Part shown: piece after piece, positions 1-9,697 of the stretch
Position numbering within the stretch: the first letter of the stretch is position 1
Layout: each line of letters begins with the position of its first letter
NCBI RefSeq assembly: GCF_018139565.1
Contig: NZ_JAGSPK010000003.1
Span: 558,001 to 622,000 of the forward strand
Length of the DNA: 64,000 bases
DNA from: Cognatundibacterium rivi
GTDB lineage: Bacteria; Pseudomonadota; Gammaproteobacteria; Burkholderiales; Burkholderiaceae_D
Direction: 5' to 3'
The notes under the pieces: generated by a model
Told to the model about the DNA's origin: nothing
Database searches by the model: none
The model's input: only the letters and a program-made list of their open reading frames with translations
Made by a program: the position numbers and the translations under genes

Positions 1-49
1 TACGCTAATTATGGTCTAATCTGACGAATCACGTCACCACTCTTTTTTT

Positions 50-943
50 ATGACTGCCCCTTCAAAAACGATTGCACTTGTTGGTAAATTTAATGCTCCC
101 GGTATAGCAGAATCAATGAGTGAACTCGCCAGCTTTCTTGACCGTGCGGGCAATACGGTTGTGGTCGAAGCTGAAACGGCGCAATACATAGAATTACCGG
201 GGTTTCAGGCTATGTCGGTCGCGGACATAGGCAAACATGCAAACGCTGCAATTGTGGTCGGCGGCGACGGCACGATGCTCGGTATCGCCCGGCAACTGGC
301 GCAATACCATATCCCGCTGATCGGCATTAATCAGGGGCGGCTTGGTTTCATTACAGATATACCGCTAGACCGCATGATTCCGGTGATTGCTGAGATGCTG
401 GAAGGCAAATACGTCTCTGAACGGCGCAGCCTGCTGCAGGCGATCGTTGTTCGTGAGGGACATCAGATCTTCAGCGGCCTGGCCTTTAACGACATTGTGG
501 TGTCACGCGGGACTGGTTCCGGCATGGTCGAGCTCAGTGTCGAAGTCGATTCTCATTTTATGTACAACCAGCGCTCGGACGGATTGATCGTGTCCACCCC
601 GACTGGCTCTACTGCCTACTCTCTATCAGCAGGTGGACCGCTGCTGCACCCCAGCCTGAATGGTATTGTCATGGTGCCGATTGCGCCGCATGCTTTGTCG
701 AATCGCCCCATCGTCCTGCCGGAAAGCAGTGAAATCGTGATCGAAATCGTTGCCGGACGCGATATCAGCGTCAATTTTGACATGCAAACCTTTGCCAGCC
801 TGCTGCGACAGGATCGTATCGTCGTCAAACGTTCCAACCACACGGTCACTTTTCTGCATCCTCAGGACTGGAATTATTACCATACGCTGCGGGAAAAACT
901 ACACTGGAACGAATACCCTACCGTAGAAGGTGCACTGAATTAA
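50..943 (+). CDS. nadK: NAD kinase
   Basis: Phosphorylates NAD to NADP in the cytoplasm with ATP (or polyphosphate) and so sets the NADPH pool. The 297-residue product has the family length. It carries the nucleotide-kinase motif GGDGTML at residues 71-77 and the second conserved block [14 protein letters not shown] in the middle of the protein. The ATG at 50 is the first in-frame start and gives a full N-terminus. recN follows 153 bp downstream on the same strand, the usual Burkholderiales arrangement (nadK-recN). The 49 bases before it hold no gene and would be its leader. Confidence 0.97.
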   Translation: MTAPSKTIALVGKFNAPGIAESMSELASFLDRAGNTVVVEAETAQYIELPGFQAMSVADIGKHANAAIVVGGDGTMLGIARQLAQYHIPLIGINQGRLGFITDIPLDRMIPVIAEMLEGKYVSERRSLLQAIVVREGHQIFSGLAFNDIVVSRGTGSGMVELSVEVDSHFMYNQRSDGLIVSTPTGSTAYSLSAGGPLLHPSLNGIVMVPIAPHALSNRPIVLPESSEIVIEIVAGRDISVNFDMQTFASLLRQDRIVVKRSNHTVTFLHPQDWNYYHTLREKLHWNEYPTVEGALN

Positions 944-1096
944 TGGCAAACGGCTCCCGCTGAACCGGGGTATACGAGATGCTGCTCATAGCCGCTGCTC
1001 ACAGAGTTACTTATTGCTAAAATAGCTTTACTAATCCAGTCTGAATTTTTTTCCTTTTTTCATTTCGTTTTTTCATTTTTAACTACTCCTGCTCCT

Positions 1097-2743
1097 ATGC
1101 TGCGCACGCTTGCCATTCGTGATTTTGTCATTGTTGATGTTCTTGAACTGGAATTTTCATCCGGATTCAGTGTCCTGACGGGTGAAACCGGCGCAGGCAA
1201 ATCGATACTGATCGATGCACTGACACTGGCACTCGGTGGCCGTGGCGATGCCAGCATGGTGCGCGAATCTGCCGCCAAAGCAGATATCTCTGCTGAGTTT
1301 TCGGTCTCGGATAATGTTCAGCAATGGTTACTGGAAAATGAATTCAGCGATCCTGAGCAACAGTTGATTCTGCGCCGAACGATCGATAACGCTGGGCGCT
1401 CGAAAGCCTGGATCAACGGCATCACCGCCACCGCAACGCAATTACGTGAACTGGGTGATCTGCTGGTCGACATCCACGGGCAACACGCGCATCAGTCTTT
1501 ACTCAAAGCGGAAGCACAACGCACGCTGCTGGACATGCAAGGCGGTTTGCAAGAGAACGCCGCAGAGGTCGCAACACGTTATAAAGCGTGGCGCAATCTG
1601 AGCCGGCAGCGCGAAGAATTCGAGACCAACGCCAAGAATGTTTTGCAAGAACGCGAGCGCCTCGAATGGCAGGTGGGTGAACTAGACAAATTGCAAATCA
1701 AAGCAGGCGAATGGGAAAACATCAGTCAGGAACATAGCCGCCTCGCGCATGCGGCAAGCCTGCTCGATGGTGCGCAAGAGGCCGCTGCCCTGATTTCGGA
1801 TTCAGAACATCCAGTGCTGTCGCAACTGACTGCTGTACAACAGAAATTACTCAAGCTGCTGGATTACGATGCCGCGCTGAAACCCGTCACCGAAGCACTG
1901 GAATCTGCCTGCATCAATTTGCAGGAAACCACGTATGCGCTGAACGATTATCTGAATCGGACCGAGCTCGATCCGGCGCGCCTACGTGAAGTTGAACAAC
2001 GCGTCGAAACCATCCATACAACTGCGCGTCGCTTCCACGTTGCGCCGGAATATCTGCATCAGGAATTTGCAACTTTATCTGAGCAATTAAAACAGTTGTC
2101 CGACGCCAGCGATATGGATGCACTCCGCTTGCAGGAAGAAAAAGCGTATCAGCATTATCTGCAGGCCGCGCAACAACTAAGCAAGGCGCGCGAAAAAACC
2201 GCAAAAACACTCAGCGTTGCAGTGACGGCGGCGATGCAGGAATTAAGCATGGCCGGCGGCAGTTTTGCCGTCAGTCTGAATGCATGTGAACCTGCTGCGT
2301 ACGGACTCGAGCAGATTGAATTTTTAGTCGCCGGTCATGCCGGAGTGCAAGCCCGTCCGTTGGCAAAAGTAGCGTCCGGCGGCGAGCTGGCGCGCATCTC
2401 CTTAGCTATTTCTGTCATCACTTCTGGTGCAACAGCAACACCAACCTTGATTTTCGACGAAGTCGACAGCGGCATCGGCGGCGGTGTTGCCGAGGTCGTC
2501 GGACGCTTACTGAAACGACTGGGGCAAGATCGTCAGGTATTGTGCGTCACCCATTTGCCGCAAGTCGCAAGTCAGGCAAATCAGCATTTTCAGGTCAGCA
2601 AAACAAATCACAACGGCAAAACCATTTCTCATATCGACATGCTCGATAACAAACAGCGTGTCGAAGAAATCGCCCGTATGCTGGGTGGCATAGAAATCAC
2701 CGCAACCACTCGTAAACACGCCAGAGAATTACTGGCCTCTTAA
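1097..2743 (+). CDS. recN: DNA repair protein RecN
   Basis: SMC-like ATPase of recombinational double-strand break repair. At 548 residues it has full length. The N-terminal ATPase half has Walker A GETGAGKS at residues 29-36. The C-terminal half has the ABC signature SGGELARISLAI followed by Walker B TLIFDEVDSGIGG. Between them lies a glutamate/leucine-rich coiled-coil stretch. The start is the ATG giving the typical RecN opening MLRTLAIRDFVIVD. hemH starts 13 bp after the stop, so the two may be co-transcribed. No SOS (LexA) box was recognised in the 153-bp upstream gap, which is T-rich just before the start. Confidence 0.97.
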   Translation: MLRTLAIRDFVIVDVLELEFSSGFSVLTGETGAGKSILIDALTLALGGRGDASMVRESAAKADISAEFSVSDNVQQWLLENEFSDPEQQLILRRTIDNAGRSKAWINGITATATQLRELGDLLVDIHGQHAHQSLLKAEAQRTLLDMQGGLQENAAEVATRYKAWRNLSRQREEFETNAKNVLQERERLEWQVGELDKLQIKAGEWENISQEHSRLAHAASLLDGAQEAAALISDSEHPVLSQLTAVQQKLLKLLDYDAALKPVTEALESACINLQETTYALNDYLNRTELDPARLREVEQRVETIHTTARRFHVAPEYLHQEFATLSEQLKQLSDASDMDALRLQEEKAYQHYLQAAQQLSKAREKTAKTLSVAVTAAMQELSMAGGSFAVSLNACEPAAYGLEQIEFLVAGHAGVQARPLAKVASGGELARISLAISVITSGATATPTLIFDEVDSGIGGGVAEVVGRLLKRLGQDRQVLCVTHLPQVASQANQHFQVSKTNHNGKTISHIDMLDNKQRVEEIARMLGGIEITATTRKHARELLAS

Positions 2744-2756
2744 AAAAATAAATACC

Positions 2757-3863
2757 ATGCGCTTTCTGAAAGAACCTGATTACTCCCACGGAAAAATCGG
2801 AAAAACGGCAGTCGTACTGATTAATCTCGGTACACCGGATGCACCGACCAGACCGGCAGTGCGTCGCTACCTGAAACAGTTCTTGTGGGACAGACGTATC
2901 GTTGAAGTGCCCCGTGCAATCTGGTGGCTGATCCTGCATGGGATTATCCTGCCTTTCCGTTCCGGTCAGTCAGCAAAAAAATATGCCTCCATCTGGACGA
3001 ATGACGGCTCGCCGTTGAAAGTACATACGGAAAAACAGGCTGTGCTGTTGAAGGGCTATCTTGGCGAGCGTGGTCATGAGGTACACGTCACTTATGCGAT
3101 GCGCTATGGCACTCCATCCATCCCCGATGTACTGCAAAAGCTGAAAGCAGATGGTTATGACCGTTTATTAATTTTGTCGGCTTATCCGCAATATTCGGCG
3201 ACAACGACCGGATCGAATTTCGATGCGGTGTTCAGCCATTATCAACAGGTCAGAAATATTCCTGAACTGCGTCTGGTTAAAAATTATCATGACCACGAGG
3301 CTTACATAGAAGCGCTGCGGCTATCGGTACTGGCGAGCTGGCAAACGAACGGCAGACCAGAAAAACTGGTCATGAGTTTTCACGGCCTACCAAAAGCATT
3401 TCTGTTACGCGGTGACGTCTATCATTGTGAATGCTACAAAACCGCACGTCTGCTTGCTGAAAAGCTCGGTTTATCGAAAGATCAGTACATCGTGACATTT
3501 CAGTCACGTCTAGGCAAGGCCGAATGGCTGCAACCTTACACCGCACCGACGGTAACGCAGCTCGCCAAAGACGGGGTGCGGCGCATTGATGTGATCTGCC
3601 CCGGTTTCATCGCCGACTGCCTGGAAACCTTAGAAGAAATTGCGATGGAAGTACGGTCTGACTTTCTGCAGGCCGGTGGTAAGGAATTTAATTACATTCC
3701 TTGTCTGAACGAATCGCCATCGTGGTTACGCGCTCTGGCGGAAATTGCGGAACAACATCTGATCGGCTGGCCGACCATGCTGACTGTCAGCATGCGCGAA
3801 GAACAGAAGCAACAGGCACTACTCAGCCGCGCCGAAGCCAAACGTATGGGTGCGAATCAATAA
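2757..3863 (+). CDS. hemH: Ferrochelatase
   Basis: Inserts ferrous iron into protoporphyrin IX, the last step of protohaem synthesis, at the cytoplasmic membrane face. The 368-residue product has the N-terminal [12 protein letters not shown] block, the catalytic histidine in MSFHGLP (about residue 208) and the conserved acidic residue in CLETLEEI (about residue 288). Its length agrees with proteobacterial HemH. It lies 13 bp after recN and 11 bp before apaH, suggesting one transcript. A Fur-regulated iron locus lies 5 kb downstream but nothing in the sequence links the two. Confidence 0.97.
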   Translation: MRFLKEPDYSHGKIGKTAVVLINLGTPDAPTRPAVRRYLKQFLWDRRIVEVPRAIWWLILHGIILPFRSGQSAKKYASIWTNDGSPLKVHTEKQAVLLKGYLGERGHEVHVTYAMRYGTPSIPDVLQKLKADGYDRLLILSAYPQYSATTTGSNFDAVFSHYQQVRNIPELRLVKNYHDHEAYIEALRLSVLASWQTNGRPEKLVMSFHGLPKAFLLRGDVYHCECYKTARLLAEKLGLSKDQYIVTFQSRLGKAEWLQPYTAPTVTQLAKDGVRRIDVICPGFIADCLETLEEIAMEVRSDFLQAGGKEFNYIPCLNESPSWLRALAEIAEQHLIGWPTMLTVSMREEQKQQALLSRAEAKRMGANQ

Positions 3864-3874
3864 ACGCCAGAGAC

Positions 3875-4702
3875 ATGACGACAGCAACATATTTTATCGG
3901 CGACATTCAAGGTTGCGACGACCAGTTGGGTGAACTGCTGCAGCGCATAGAACAACAGTCACCGTCCGCCCGCTATCTGTTTGCCGGTGATCTGGTGAAT
4001 CGCGGGCCGAAATCCTTGCAAACCTTGCGTCGCGTCCGTGCTTTGCAGCAGGCCGGGCGAGCAGAGAGTGTGCTTGGGAATCACGATCTGCACCTGTTGG
4101 CGGTTGCTCATGGCATCCGTCCCGCACATCGCAGCGATACGCTTACAGACATATTGGATGCGCCGGATTGCGCTGAATTACTGGAGTGGTTGCGCCAACG
4201 GCCAATGGCAATCACAGAGCAGCAGCACTTACTGATTCATGCCGGACTTTTTCCGTCGTGGTCAGCCGAAAAAACGATGGCGCTCGCGGGAGAAGTCGAA
4301 ACCGTGCTGCGCAGTCCGGACTGGCTGGATTTTTTACGGCAAATGTATGGCAATACACCTGCGTATTGGGATGACAGTTTACAAGGTGCAGATCGCTTGC
4401 GCTGCATCGTCAATGCCCTGACACGGATGCGTTTTTGCAGTATCGATGGACAGATGGATTTTGCCAGCAAAGACGGCATCGGCGCCGCACCGCAAGGATA
4501 TGCGCCCTGGTTCGATCTGCCACGCGCGTCCGAGAATAGCACGGTGGTATTCGGTCACTGGTCCACTTTAGGACTGGTATTACGTCACAATCTGATCAGC
4601 CTTGATACTGGCTGCGTCTGGGGCGGCAAACTGACTGCAGTTGCGCTGCATGACAGAACGCTGGTACAGATAGACTGTCCACAACAGCAAAAACCGGGCT
4701 GA
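3875..4702 (+). CDS. apaH: Bis(5'-nucleosyl)-tetraphosphatase, symmetrical (ApaH)
   Basis: Hydrolyses Ap4A to two ADP and removes Np4 caps from RNA. The 275-residue protein shows the metallophosphoesterase motifs in order: GDIQG at residues 9-13, GDLVNRG near 36-42, GNHD near 62-65, and later histidine motifs including FGHWS. I start it at the ATG at 3875 ([13 protein letters not shown]). The frame stays open upstream through the end of hemH, but that extension has no similarity to the family and would overlap hemH by 163 bp. A stem-loop about 35 bp after the stop probably ends the nadK-recN-hemH-apaH group. Confidence 0.95.
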   Translation: MTTATYFIGDIQGCDDQLGELLQRIEQQSPSARYLFAGDLVNRGPKSLQTLRRVRALQQAGRAESVLGNHDLHLLAVAHGIRPAHRSDTLTDILDAPDCAELLEWLRQRPMAITEQQHLLIHAGLFPSWSAEKTMALAGEVETVLRSPDWLDFLRQMYGNTPAYWDDSLQGADRLRCIVNALTRMRFCSIDGQMDFASKDGIGAAPQGYAPWFDLPRASENSTVVFGHWSTLGLVLRHNLISLDTGCVWGGKLTAVALHDRTLVQIDCPQQQKPG

Positions 4703-4735
4703 AATAAGCAATATTTTTCCCGCTAGAAACAATCT

Positions 4736-4768
4736 AACGGCAAGTGCGCGCTCAGCCCACTTGCCGTT
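4736..4768 (+). terminator. Inverted repeat after apaH, probable terminator
   Basis: Perfect 11-bp arms AACGGCAAGTG (4736-4746) and CACTTGCCGTT (4758-4768) around an 11-base loop, 34 bp after the apaH stop. The 3' side (gttgtattc) is only weakly T-rich, so termination strength is uncertain. Confidence 0.6.
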
Positions 4769-4808
4769 GTTGTATTCATGATCGTGACGACGCAAAACAG
4801 TTGTGAAC

Positions 4809-4882
4809 AATGTTTAAAACATTACATTCAAATAATAATTTAGCAATCTTCTGATCTATACTTCCAGATAACAAATTTGTTA
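4809..4882. promoter_or_regulatory. AT-rich palindromes in the leader of the DUF1631 gene
   Basis: Two perfect palindromes lie in the 166 bp before the DUF1631 start: a 15-base one (arms AATGTTT/AAACATT, 4809-4823) and a 14-base one (TAACAAATTTGTTA, 4869-4882). Centres are about 60 bp apart. They resemble operator half-sites more than terminators since they have no GC core. No regulator is identified. Confidence 0.35.
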
Positions 4883-4934
4883 CATTTATTACGTTTTTAA
4901 ACATGTGCCTGCGTGCCAAATCTGGGAAAAATAT

Positions 4935-7754
4935 ATGGATCCGAATGAATTTCTGCCCGCTACCCGAACAGAGTTTCACCGGACTTTTCTGAACAGTGTA
5001 GAAGCCGCAACACCACACACACTGGAAGCCTTATTTAAAAAAGCTGAGGCCGCCCGCAGCTCAACGGAACAAAGAGATTATCTGCATGCCAGCATGCGCC
5101 TGCGGCAAGGCAGGCAAATGCTGGATGCCATGAGCGACGCGATGGATGGCTTGCTGAACCGGAGCTTCCAGACCACCTACAATACGTTTCGCCCGACATC
5201 TGTCTTGAAAATGCAAAGCGACAGTTTGTCACTGGTCGATTCGCATGCGCTGGAAAACGAACTGCTGCTCAATGAAATTACGGCACGTTTCCGTGCCGAA
5301 GCAGAAGAGCAGATACGCGATTTGAATATACGTATCGCACTATTGTTCAGTCAGGAAAAAATCAGCGAACGAGAGAACCCGTTCCGCCCATATTTAATCA
5401 CCCGCAGCATTGCCAGCGGCATAGAAAAATTTGAACTGGACGACGATATTTCTGCGGCCGTTATCGCACAGATTGCAGAAGATCTGACGCCGCATATTGG
5501 TAAAATTTATGATGCAGTGAATAATTACTTCGCTGCCAAAGGAGTGGCAGCAGAACTACAATTAAAAATCAAGAAAACACCGCCCGCTACTACAACTACA
5601 GCAGCTGCGACAGCGGCGACAGTTGCCGCCGCACCGGACACATCTCCGCAGGTCAACGACAGCATGCCCTGCGCGGAAATGCATAATGAAGGTGTAATAC
5701 CGGGTGCGATGCATCAACACTCATTCTCAGGCAACGAAGGACCTCCGTCGCCAGCATATCCAGCGCAACAGTTGCAAGCGACTCCGGCGACGACAACAGT
5801 CAGTAAAGTTGAACAATTATTCAATAGCGTGAGAGATATCGCGGCTGGAATAAGCACCAGTAAAATCGGTTCTGCAACACAGCAATTCACACAGCAGCTG
5901 GTGCAACAAGCCGCCTCTGCTTTTACGTCACAGCCGACCGTCGTTGCGCCATATCCGGGATTGGAAGGATACGCCGCGCCGATCGCAGATCCAGGTCAGA
6001 CACGCGCCAGCGCATTTCAATGGCTGGAAAAAAATCAATCCGTCGGCTCGACCTTACGACAGTTATTTGGTGGGCACGGAGAAATAAACCGCACGAACGA
6101 CGACGCCACGAATCGTATCCCCAATAGCGCCAGCAATGGCGTAGCAACTGGCAATGCGGAAGGGCATGCCCCAGGCCAAACGCTGAACAGCGCTCACCAC
6201 CTGCCACACACAGCATACGGATCTGCACAAACCAGCGCCACACCAACGGCAAATAGCGACCATCGCAAGCATTCTGATCACGCTTACAGCATCGCTGACA
6301 GCAATCACTCAGATAGCAGTACAGGCATCGTACAGTCGGTGCATGAGCTACAAAAAAATAACATCATTACCGGCGAACAGATGTTCAATCATCTGGGCGG
6401 CATCCGCAACCTGATACTGGAGCAAAGAACCACGCTCAATGACATGACAGACAATGTCGATGAGCAGATGACGATTGATGTCGTCGCAATGCTGTTTGAA
6501 TTTATTTTGAGCGATCCGCAAGTACCGGCAGAAATACGTGCGCAGCTGGGGCGATTGCAATTTCTGGTGCTGAAAATCGCCCTCCGCGATCAGACTTTAC
6601 TGACCCAGAAAGGGCATCCGGCACGCATGCTGATCAATCGTGTCGGCTCCATTTCACTGGGGCTGAAACAGATCGATCCGACAGGTGCGCACATCACACA
6701 GGAAATTTGCCGCATCGTCGAAACCTTGCTGGAAGATGACAGCGAAAGCTCGCAATTATTCATCCGCATGCTGGATGAGTTTGATGCGTTTATCGCTCGT
6801 GAATTGCGCTCGAGTGAGCAAACGATTGCACATACGGTAGAAGCCATTGAGACCGCAGAGAACCGCACTTTGCGACTGGTGCATATCTCGGCGCAGTTAC
6901 GCGAGGTCTTGCAAAAACTGCAGATTGATCCCTATCTGCGTGATTTTTTAGAAAATACCTGGGTACATGCGATCGAATATGCCGAACGTGAAGATGCCAA
7001 ACGCGGTATCCGTTATCGTCTGCTGATTCCCGACCTGCTGTGGAGTATCGTCGCCAAACTGAATGAAGAAGACCGCACTCAACTGTTCGCTTTGCTGCCC
7101 ATCATACTGAATACTTTGCGCGAAGCACTGACTGCGATTCAGTGGAATAACGCTAAGCAGAAACATTTACTCGACTGGCTGGTGGATGCCCATACAAATG
7201 CTTTACGCACCGTGCAGCCGCCGCTTAACCCGCAGACACGCTCATTAAGCTTACCGGCAATTCATGAGCATTTTGCCGACTTCATCTATCACAACGAAGC
7301 CTCGCAGGAAGCCTTGCATGAACAGTTGCGTGCGCCGGAAACCCAGCAAAGACTGGACAAAGCAATACGCGACCTCGACATTCAGGTGCAGATGCTGGAT
7401 GAGTTTTTTGATAGCGAGTTAGCGACAGACAGTGACATTGGTGAAAAGCCCGTCGACACTGTGGAATTTACGCAAGAAGTCATACAAGAGCGCCTGCGCA
7501 GCGGTATCAGCCTGGAAGTGAAACTGGGAATCAAACCCAGTATCGCAACACTGAACTGGGTTGATCCATCACATCATAATCTGGTGCTGACGCTGGCAGG
7601 CAACGAAAAACCTTCGCTCGTCAGTGTGCGCATGTTCCGCCGCATGATTGCTCACGGTCGTGTACGTTTTCTCGAAAATGAGCCGCTGTTTGAACGCGCG
7701 GTGCAAGCCCTGCTGACTTCGGCAGATGCGATTGACCATCCTGCATTCGCTTGA
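4935..7754 (+). CDS. DUF1631 family protein
   Basis: A 939-residue protein of a large family of unknown function found in beta- and gammaproteobacteria. The N-terminal third (to about residue 220) is helical. Residues roughly 220-460 are a low-complexity Ala/Thr/Ser/Gln/His-rich linker. The C-terminal half is again helical and ends in a compact domain of about 80 residues (from about VKLGIKPSIATLNW) that is characteristic of the family. There is no signal peptide or membrane segment. I choose the ATG at 4935 (MDPNEFLPATR), preceded by tctgggaaa; an in-frame GTG at 4905 is possible. Family members often occur near cyclic-di-GMP or pilus genes, but nothing here shows a function. Confidence 0.85.
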   Translation: MDPNEFLPATRTEFHRTFLNSVEAATPHTLEALFKKAEAARSSTEQRDYLHASMRLRQGRQMLDAMSDAMDGLLNRSFQTTYNTFRPTSVLKMQSDSLSLVDSHALENELLLNEITARFRAEAEEQIRDLNIRIALLFSQEKISERENPFRPYLITRSIASGIEKFELDDDISAAVIAQIAEDLTPHIGKIYDAVNNYFAAKGVAAELQLKIKKTPPATTTTAAATAATVAAAPDTSPQVNDSMPCAEMHNEGVIPGAMHQHSFSGNEGPPSPAYPAQQLQATPATTTVSKVEQLFNSVRDIAAGISTSKIGSATQQFTQQLVQQAASAFTSQPTVVAPYPGLEGYAAPIADPGQTRASAFQWLEKNQSVGSTLRQLFGGHGEINRTNDDATNRIPNSASNGVATGNAEGHAPGQTLNSAHHLPHTAYGSAQTSATPTANSDHRKHSDHAYSIADSNHSDSSTGIVQSVHELQKNNIITGEQMFNHLGGIRNLILEQRTTLNDMTDNVDEQMTIDVVAMLFEFILSDPQVPAEIRAQLGRLQFLVLKIALRDQTLLTQKGHPARMLINRVGSISLGLKQIDPTGAHITQEICRIVETLLEDDSESSQLFIRMLDEFDAFIARELRSSEQTIAHTVEAIETAENRTLRLVHISAQLREVLQKLQIDPYLRDFLENTWVHAIEYAEREDAKRGIRYRLLIPDLLWSIVAKLNEEDRTQLFALLPIILNTLREALTAIQWNNAKQKHLLDWLVDAHTNALRTVQPPLNPQTRSLSLPAIHEHFADFIYHNEASQEALHEQLRAPETQQRLDKAIRDLDIQVQMLDEFFDSELATDSDIGEKPVDTVEFTQEVIQERLRSGISLEVKLGIKPSIATLNWVDPSHHNLVLTLAGNEKPSLVSVRMFRRMIAHGRVRFLENEPLFERAVQALLTSADAIDHPAFA

Positions 7755-7811
7755 ACTTTGTAACGACATCGGTTGTCAGAGGCGATACCGCCAACCAGAC
7801 CATCGCCTGTC

Positions 7812-8459
7812 ATGACCGTGATCTACCGCCACGATAAATGGAATGCACAGCGCACAAGCATGCGACTGTGTTCTGCACTGCTGGCGGCGGGAGTCACACT
7901 GCTATTGATATTGTCGCTGTCGCAGCCAATCAGCAGGATCAATACGCTGGATGCGATCTCCCGTCCGGCCATGCTGTTGCAATTTCAACTGAATATCCGC
8001 CCGACTGTCGATACTGTGCCAGATAAGTCTGCGGCTACTGCGGCTTCGGTACCAACTTCCGGTGCTATGCGTAAAGCACACAACAAATCAGCCTCGACTA
8101 CCGTATCGACAAGCGTGGCCGACACTCCTGAAAACGTCAATGTGCCTGTCTCTGCCAGCGGTAACACGGCAACCGATTCAGTGCCGCTCGATATCAGCTC
8201 GCAAAGTATCGCCAGAGCCTATCAGGCAAGCAAGAGTGAATTACAGCAAGGTGCCGAAGCCAGTGGCAATCCCCTGGAAAATGCGGCACTGAGTAAATAT
8301 GAACGTTTGCAGAAAGATTTAAAGCAGGCGACGATTCCGGGATGCACGGATGACGATGCCTTAAAACATCGTCCGGCAAAAATCAGTGGCGTCGCCTTTA
8401 TTGGATTACTCGCAGCACCATTCTGGGCACAGGCAGCGATGTCGGGCAAATGTCGCTGA
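7812..8459 (+). CDS. Unrecognised single-pass membrane protein
   Basis: A 215-residue product I do not recognise. Visible features: a short basic N-terminus, one hydrophobic segment at about residues 19-37 (ALLAAGVTLLLILSLSQPI) that would anchor it in the inner membrane, a Ser/Thr/Ala-rich middle (about 60-130), then a helical, charged segment (SIARAYQASKSELQQ onward) and a second short hydrophobic stretch near the C-terminus, with one cysteine near residue 177 and another next to last. It follows the DUF1631 gene by 57 bp on the same strand, so the two may be one unit. The ATG at 7812 is chosen; an in-frame TTG at 7773 would add 13 residues. Confidence 0.55.
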   Translation: MTVIYRHDKWNAQRTSMRLCSALLAAGVTLLLILSLSQPISRINTLDAISRPAMLLQFQLNIRPTVDTVPDKSAATAASVPTSGAMRKAHNKSASTTVSTSVADTPENVNVPVSASGNTATDSVPLDISSQSIARAYQASKSELQQGAEASGNPLENAALSKYERLQKDLKQATIPGCTDDDALKHRPAKISGVAFIGLLAAPFWAQAAMSGKCR

Positions 8460-9002
8460 TGCTGCTGCAATAGAAGAGTGCGTCATCACTCTTGCAATAA
8501 CTGCTGTTTGCCGAAACATACTCCCGGCGAGTATTTCCAGGTTATGAAAACCTCATACGGAATGGGATAACCGAGCCACTTCCATCATCGATGTGCCGAA
8601 CGACGGCGTTATCGGATAAGTTTCTTCCCATCGTTCAGCCAAATCGTGCTTGCCCTTCAATCTGGACAGGTTTGCGAGAGGCAGGCTGCTCTCGTCCATC
8701 CTTGAGCTCAGTCACATTATTGAGATGCTTGCGCACTGTTGGCCGGGAGCGCCAGATCGAGACCGATGGCGGAGCTGGAAGGCCTTTGTACTCAATGGTG
8801 CCTGCAAACTTTGTCAATGATGTCCATATACAACACTCCGGATACCTACTACTCAAACACGGATGCGTGACACACCGGAGTGAAAATTTGGATACATATC
8901 CCTGATCTGCAAAGTATTACGCGCTGTTTGACAGCGATGCAACTACCTCATGATGCAAATAAATTACTTTCGTATTAAGAATAAGTGACTCATTTATTTA
9001 TT
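8460..9002. other. Gene-poor stretch with a repeated palindrome
   Basis: No convincing gene is seen here. Open frames of 70-104 codons exist on both strands near 8591-8905, but they overlap each other, lack a ribosome-binding site and have no recognisable motif. The stretch contains a hairpin with arms AAGAGTG/CACTCTT at 8474-8493 and one copy of the window's ATACTC/GAGTAT palindrome at 8518-8534. It may be decayed coding DNA upstream of the siderophore remnant. Confidence 0.5.
8518..8534. repeat. ATACTC-CCGGC-GAGTAT palindrome (copy 1)
   Basis: Six-bp arms ATACTC and GAGTAT around CCGGC, 58 bp after the stop of the preceding gene. It is related to the copies at 48227-48247, 50671-50686 and 61123-61138 but lacks the long C run and no half-copy was found near it. 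Confidence 0.5.
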
Positions 9003-9021
9003 GCAAATGATAATCATTATT
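9003..9021. promoter_or_regulatory. Fur box
   Basis: The 19 bases GCAAATGATAATCATTATT match the Fur consensus GATAATGATAATCATTATC at 16 of 19 positions and contain the core TGATAATCATTA. The box lies 175 bp before the siderophore-synthetase remnant and about 680 bp before the TonB receptor, in the position expected for iron repression of both. It implies the locus was, or still is, iron-regulated. Confidence 0.85.
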
Positions 9022-9195
9022 ATTTATAATTAAACCAGTCGCATTTTCATGCCGATGACAGCCCGCCAACTTGGGGCTTAAGTAAAAGACATTCCGGACA
9101 CATACAGATGAAACAAATCACAGTCCGGTATTCGTCGAAGCTATGCTCAACGTCAAGCTAAAAATCTCAACCGATTTATTTTTGAAGCCCCATCT

Positions 9196-9665
9196 ATGAT
9201 CCGCAATATCTCTCACCCGGAAGATCACTCTCCGTCTCACTATTCAGAAGCGGCCGGGCGCAGATTGCGTCAATTCATTTCTGCATTTTGGTTCGAAGGC
9301 ACTTTACGCGGGCATGTGAAACGATGCTCAAAGAAATTTGTTGTAGCGACGAAGCTGGTTGGACACGCATCGCTTATTGCATGCTGGTGAACAATATTTG
9401 CGAAGTGATTGCCATCCTCGCCAACGGCAATCACGCACTCTATCTCGATCTATGGGCTTGCCTCCGCAATACCCTGCAAAGTTATCTTGCGCAATTTCCT
9501 GATGCCAAAGCTACGCGTCGGATACAAGGCTTGCTGTCGGGCGAGCCTTTGCCGGTCAAAGGAAATTTATTGACCCGTTTTTTAAAACAGGCCGACCGCA
9601 AAGCCGCCTACCTCCCTTTATACCATCCTTTGGGCGTGGTCAATGGAACAAATACTCAATTTTAA
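9196..9665 (+). pseudogene. IucA/IucC-type siderophore synthetase remnant (internal deletion)
   Basis: Two frames carry opposite ends of one family. From 9196 a frame reads MIRNISHPEDH... and then AAGRRLRQFISAFWFEG, which looks like the N-terminal helix of NIS siderophore synthetases. From about 9300, in a different frame, comes a C-terminal-type segment with RIAYCMLVNNICEVIAIL and then LPVKGNLLTRFLKQADRK, resembling the end of the IucA/IucC family. An intact enzyme is about 580-620 residues; only about 150 codons remain here, so most of the catalytic core is missing and the ends are out of frame. The remnant sits between a Fur box and a TonB siderophore receptor. Assignment is from motif memory, not a search. 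Confidence 0.65.
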
Positions 9666-9697
9666 ATCGGCAGTTTTACTACTATAAGGAAACACAA

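Noticed and set aside
3701-3874. N-terminal extension of apaH
   Set aside because: The frame is open but overlaps the end of hemH and lacks family similarity; the ApaH domain begins at 3875.
8591-8905. 104-codon open frame in the gap before the Fur box
   Set aside because: No ribosome-binding site, no recognisable motif, and an overlapping open frame on the other strand of similar quality.
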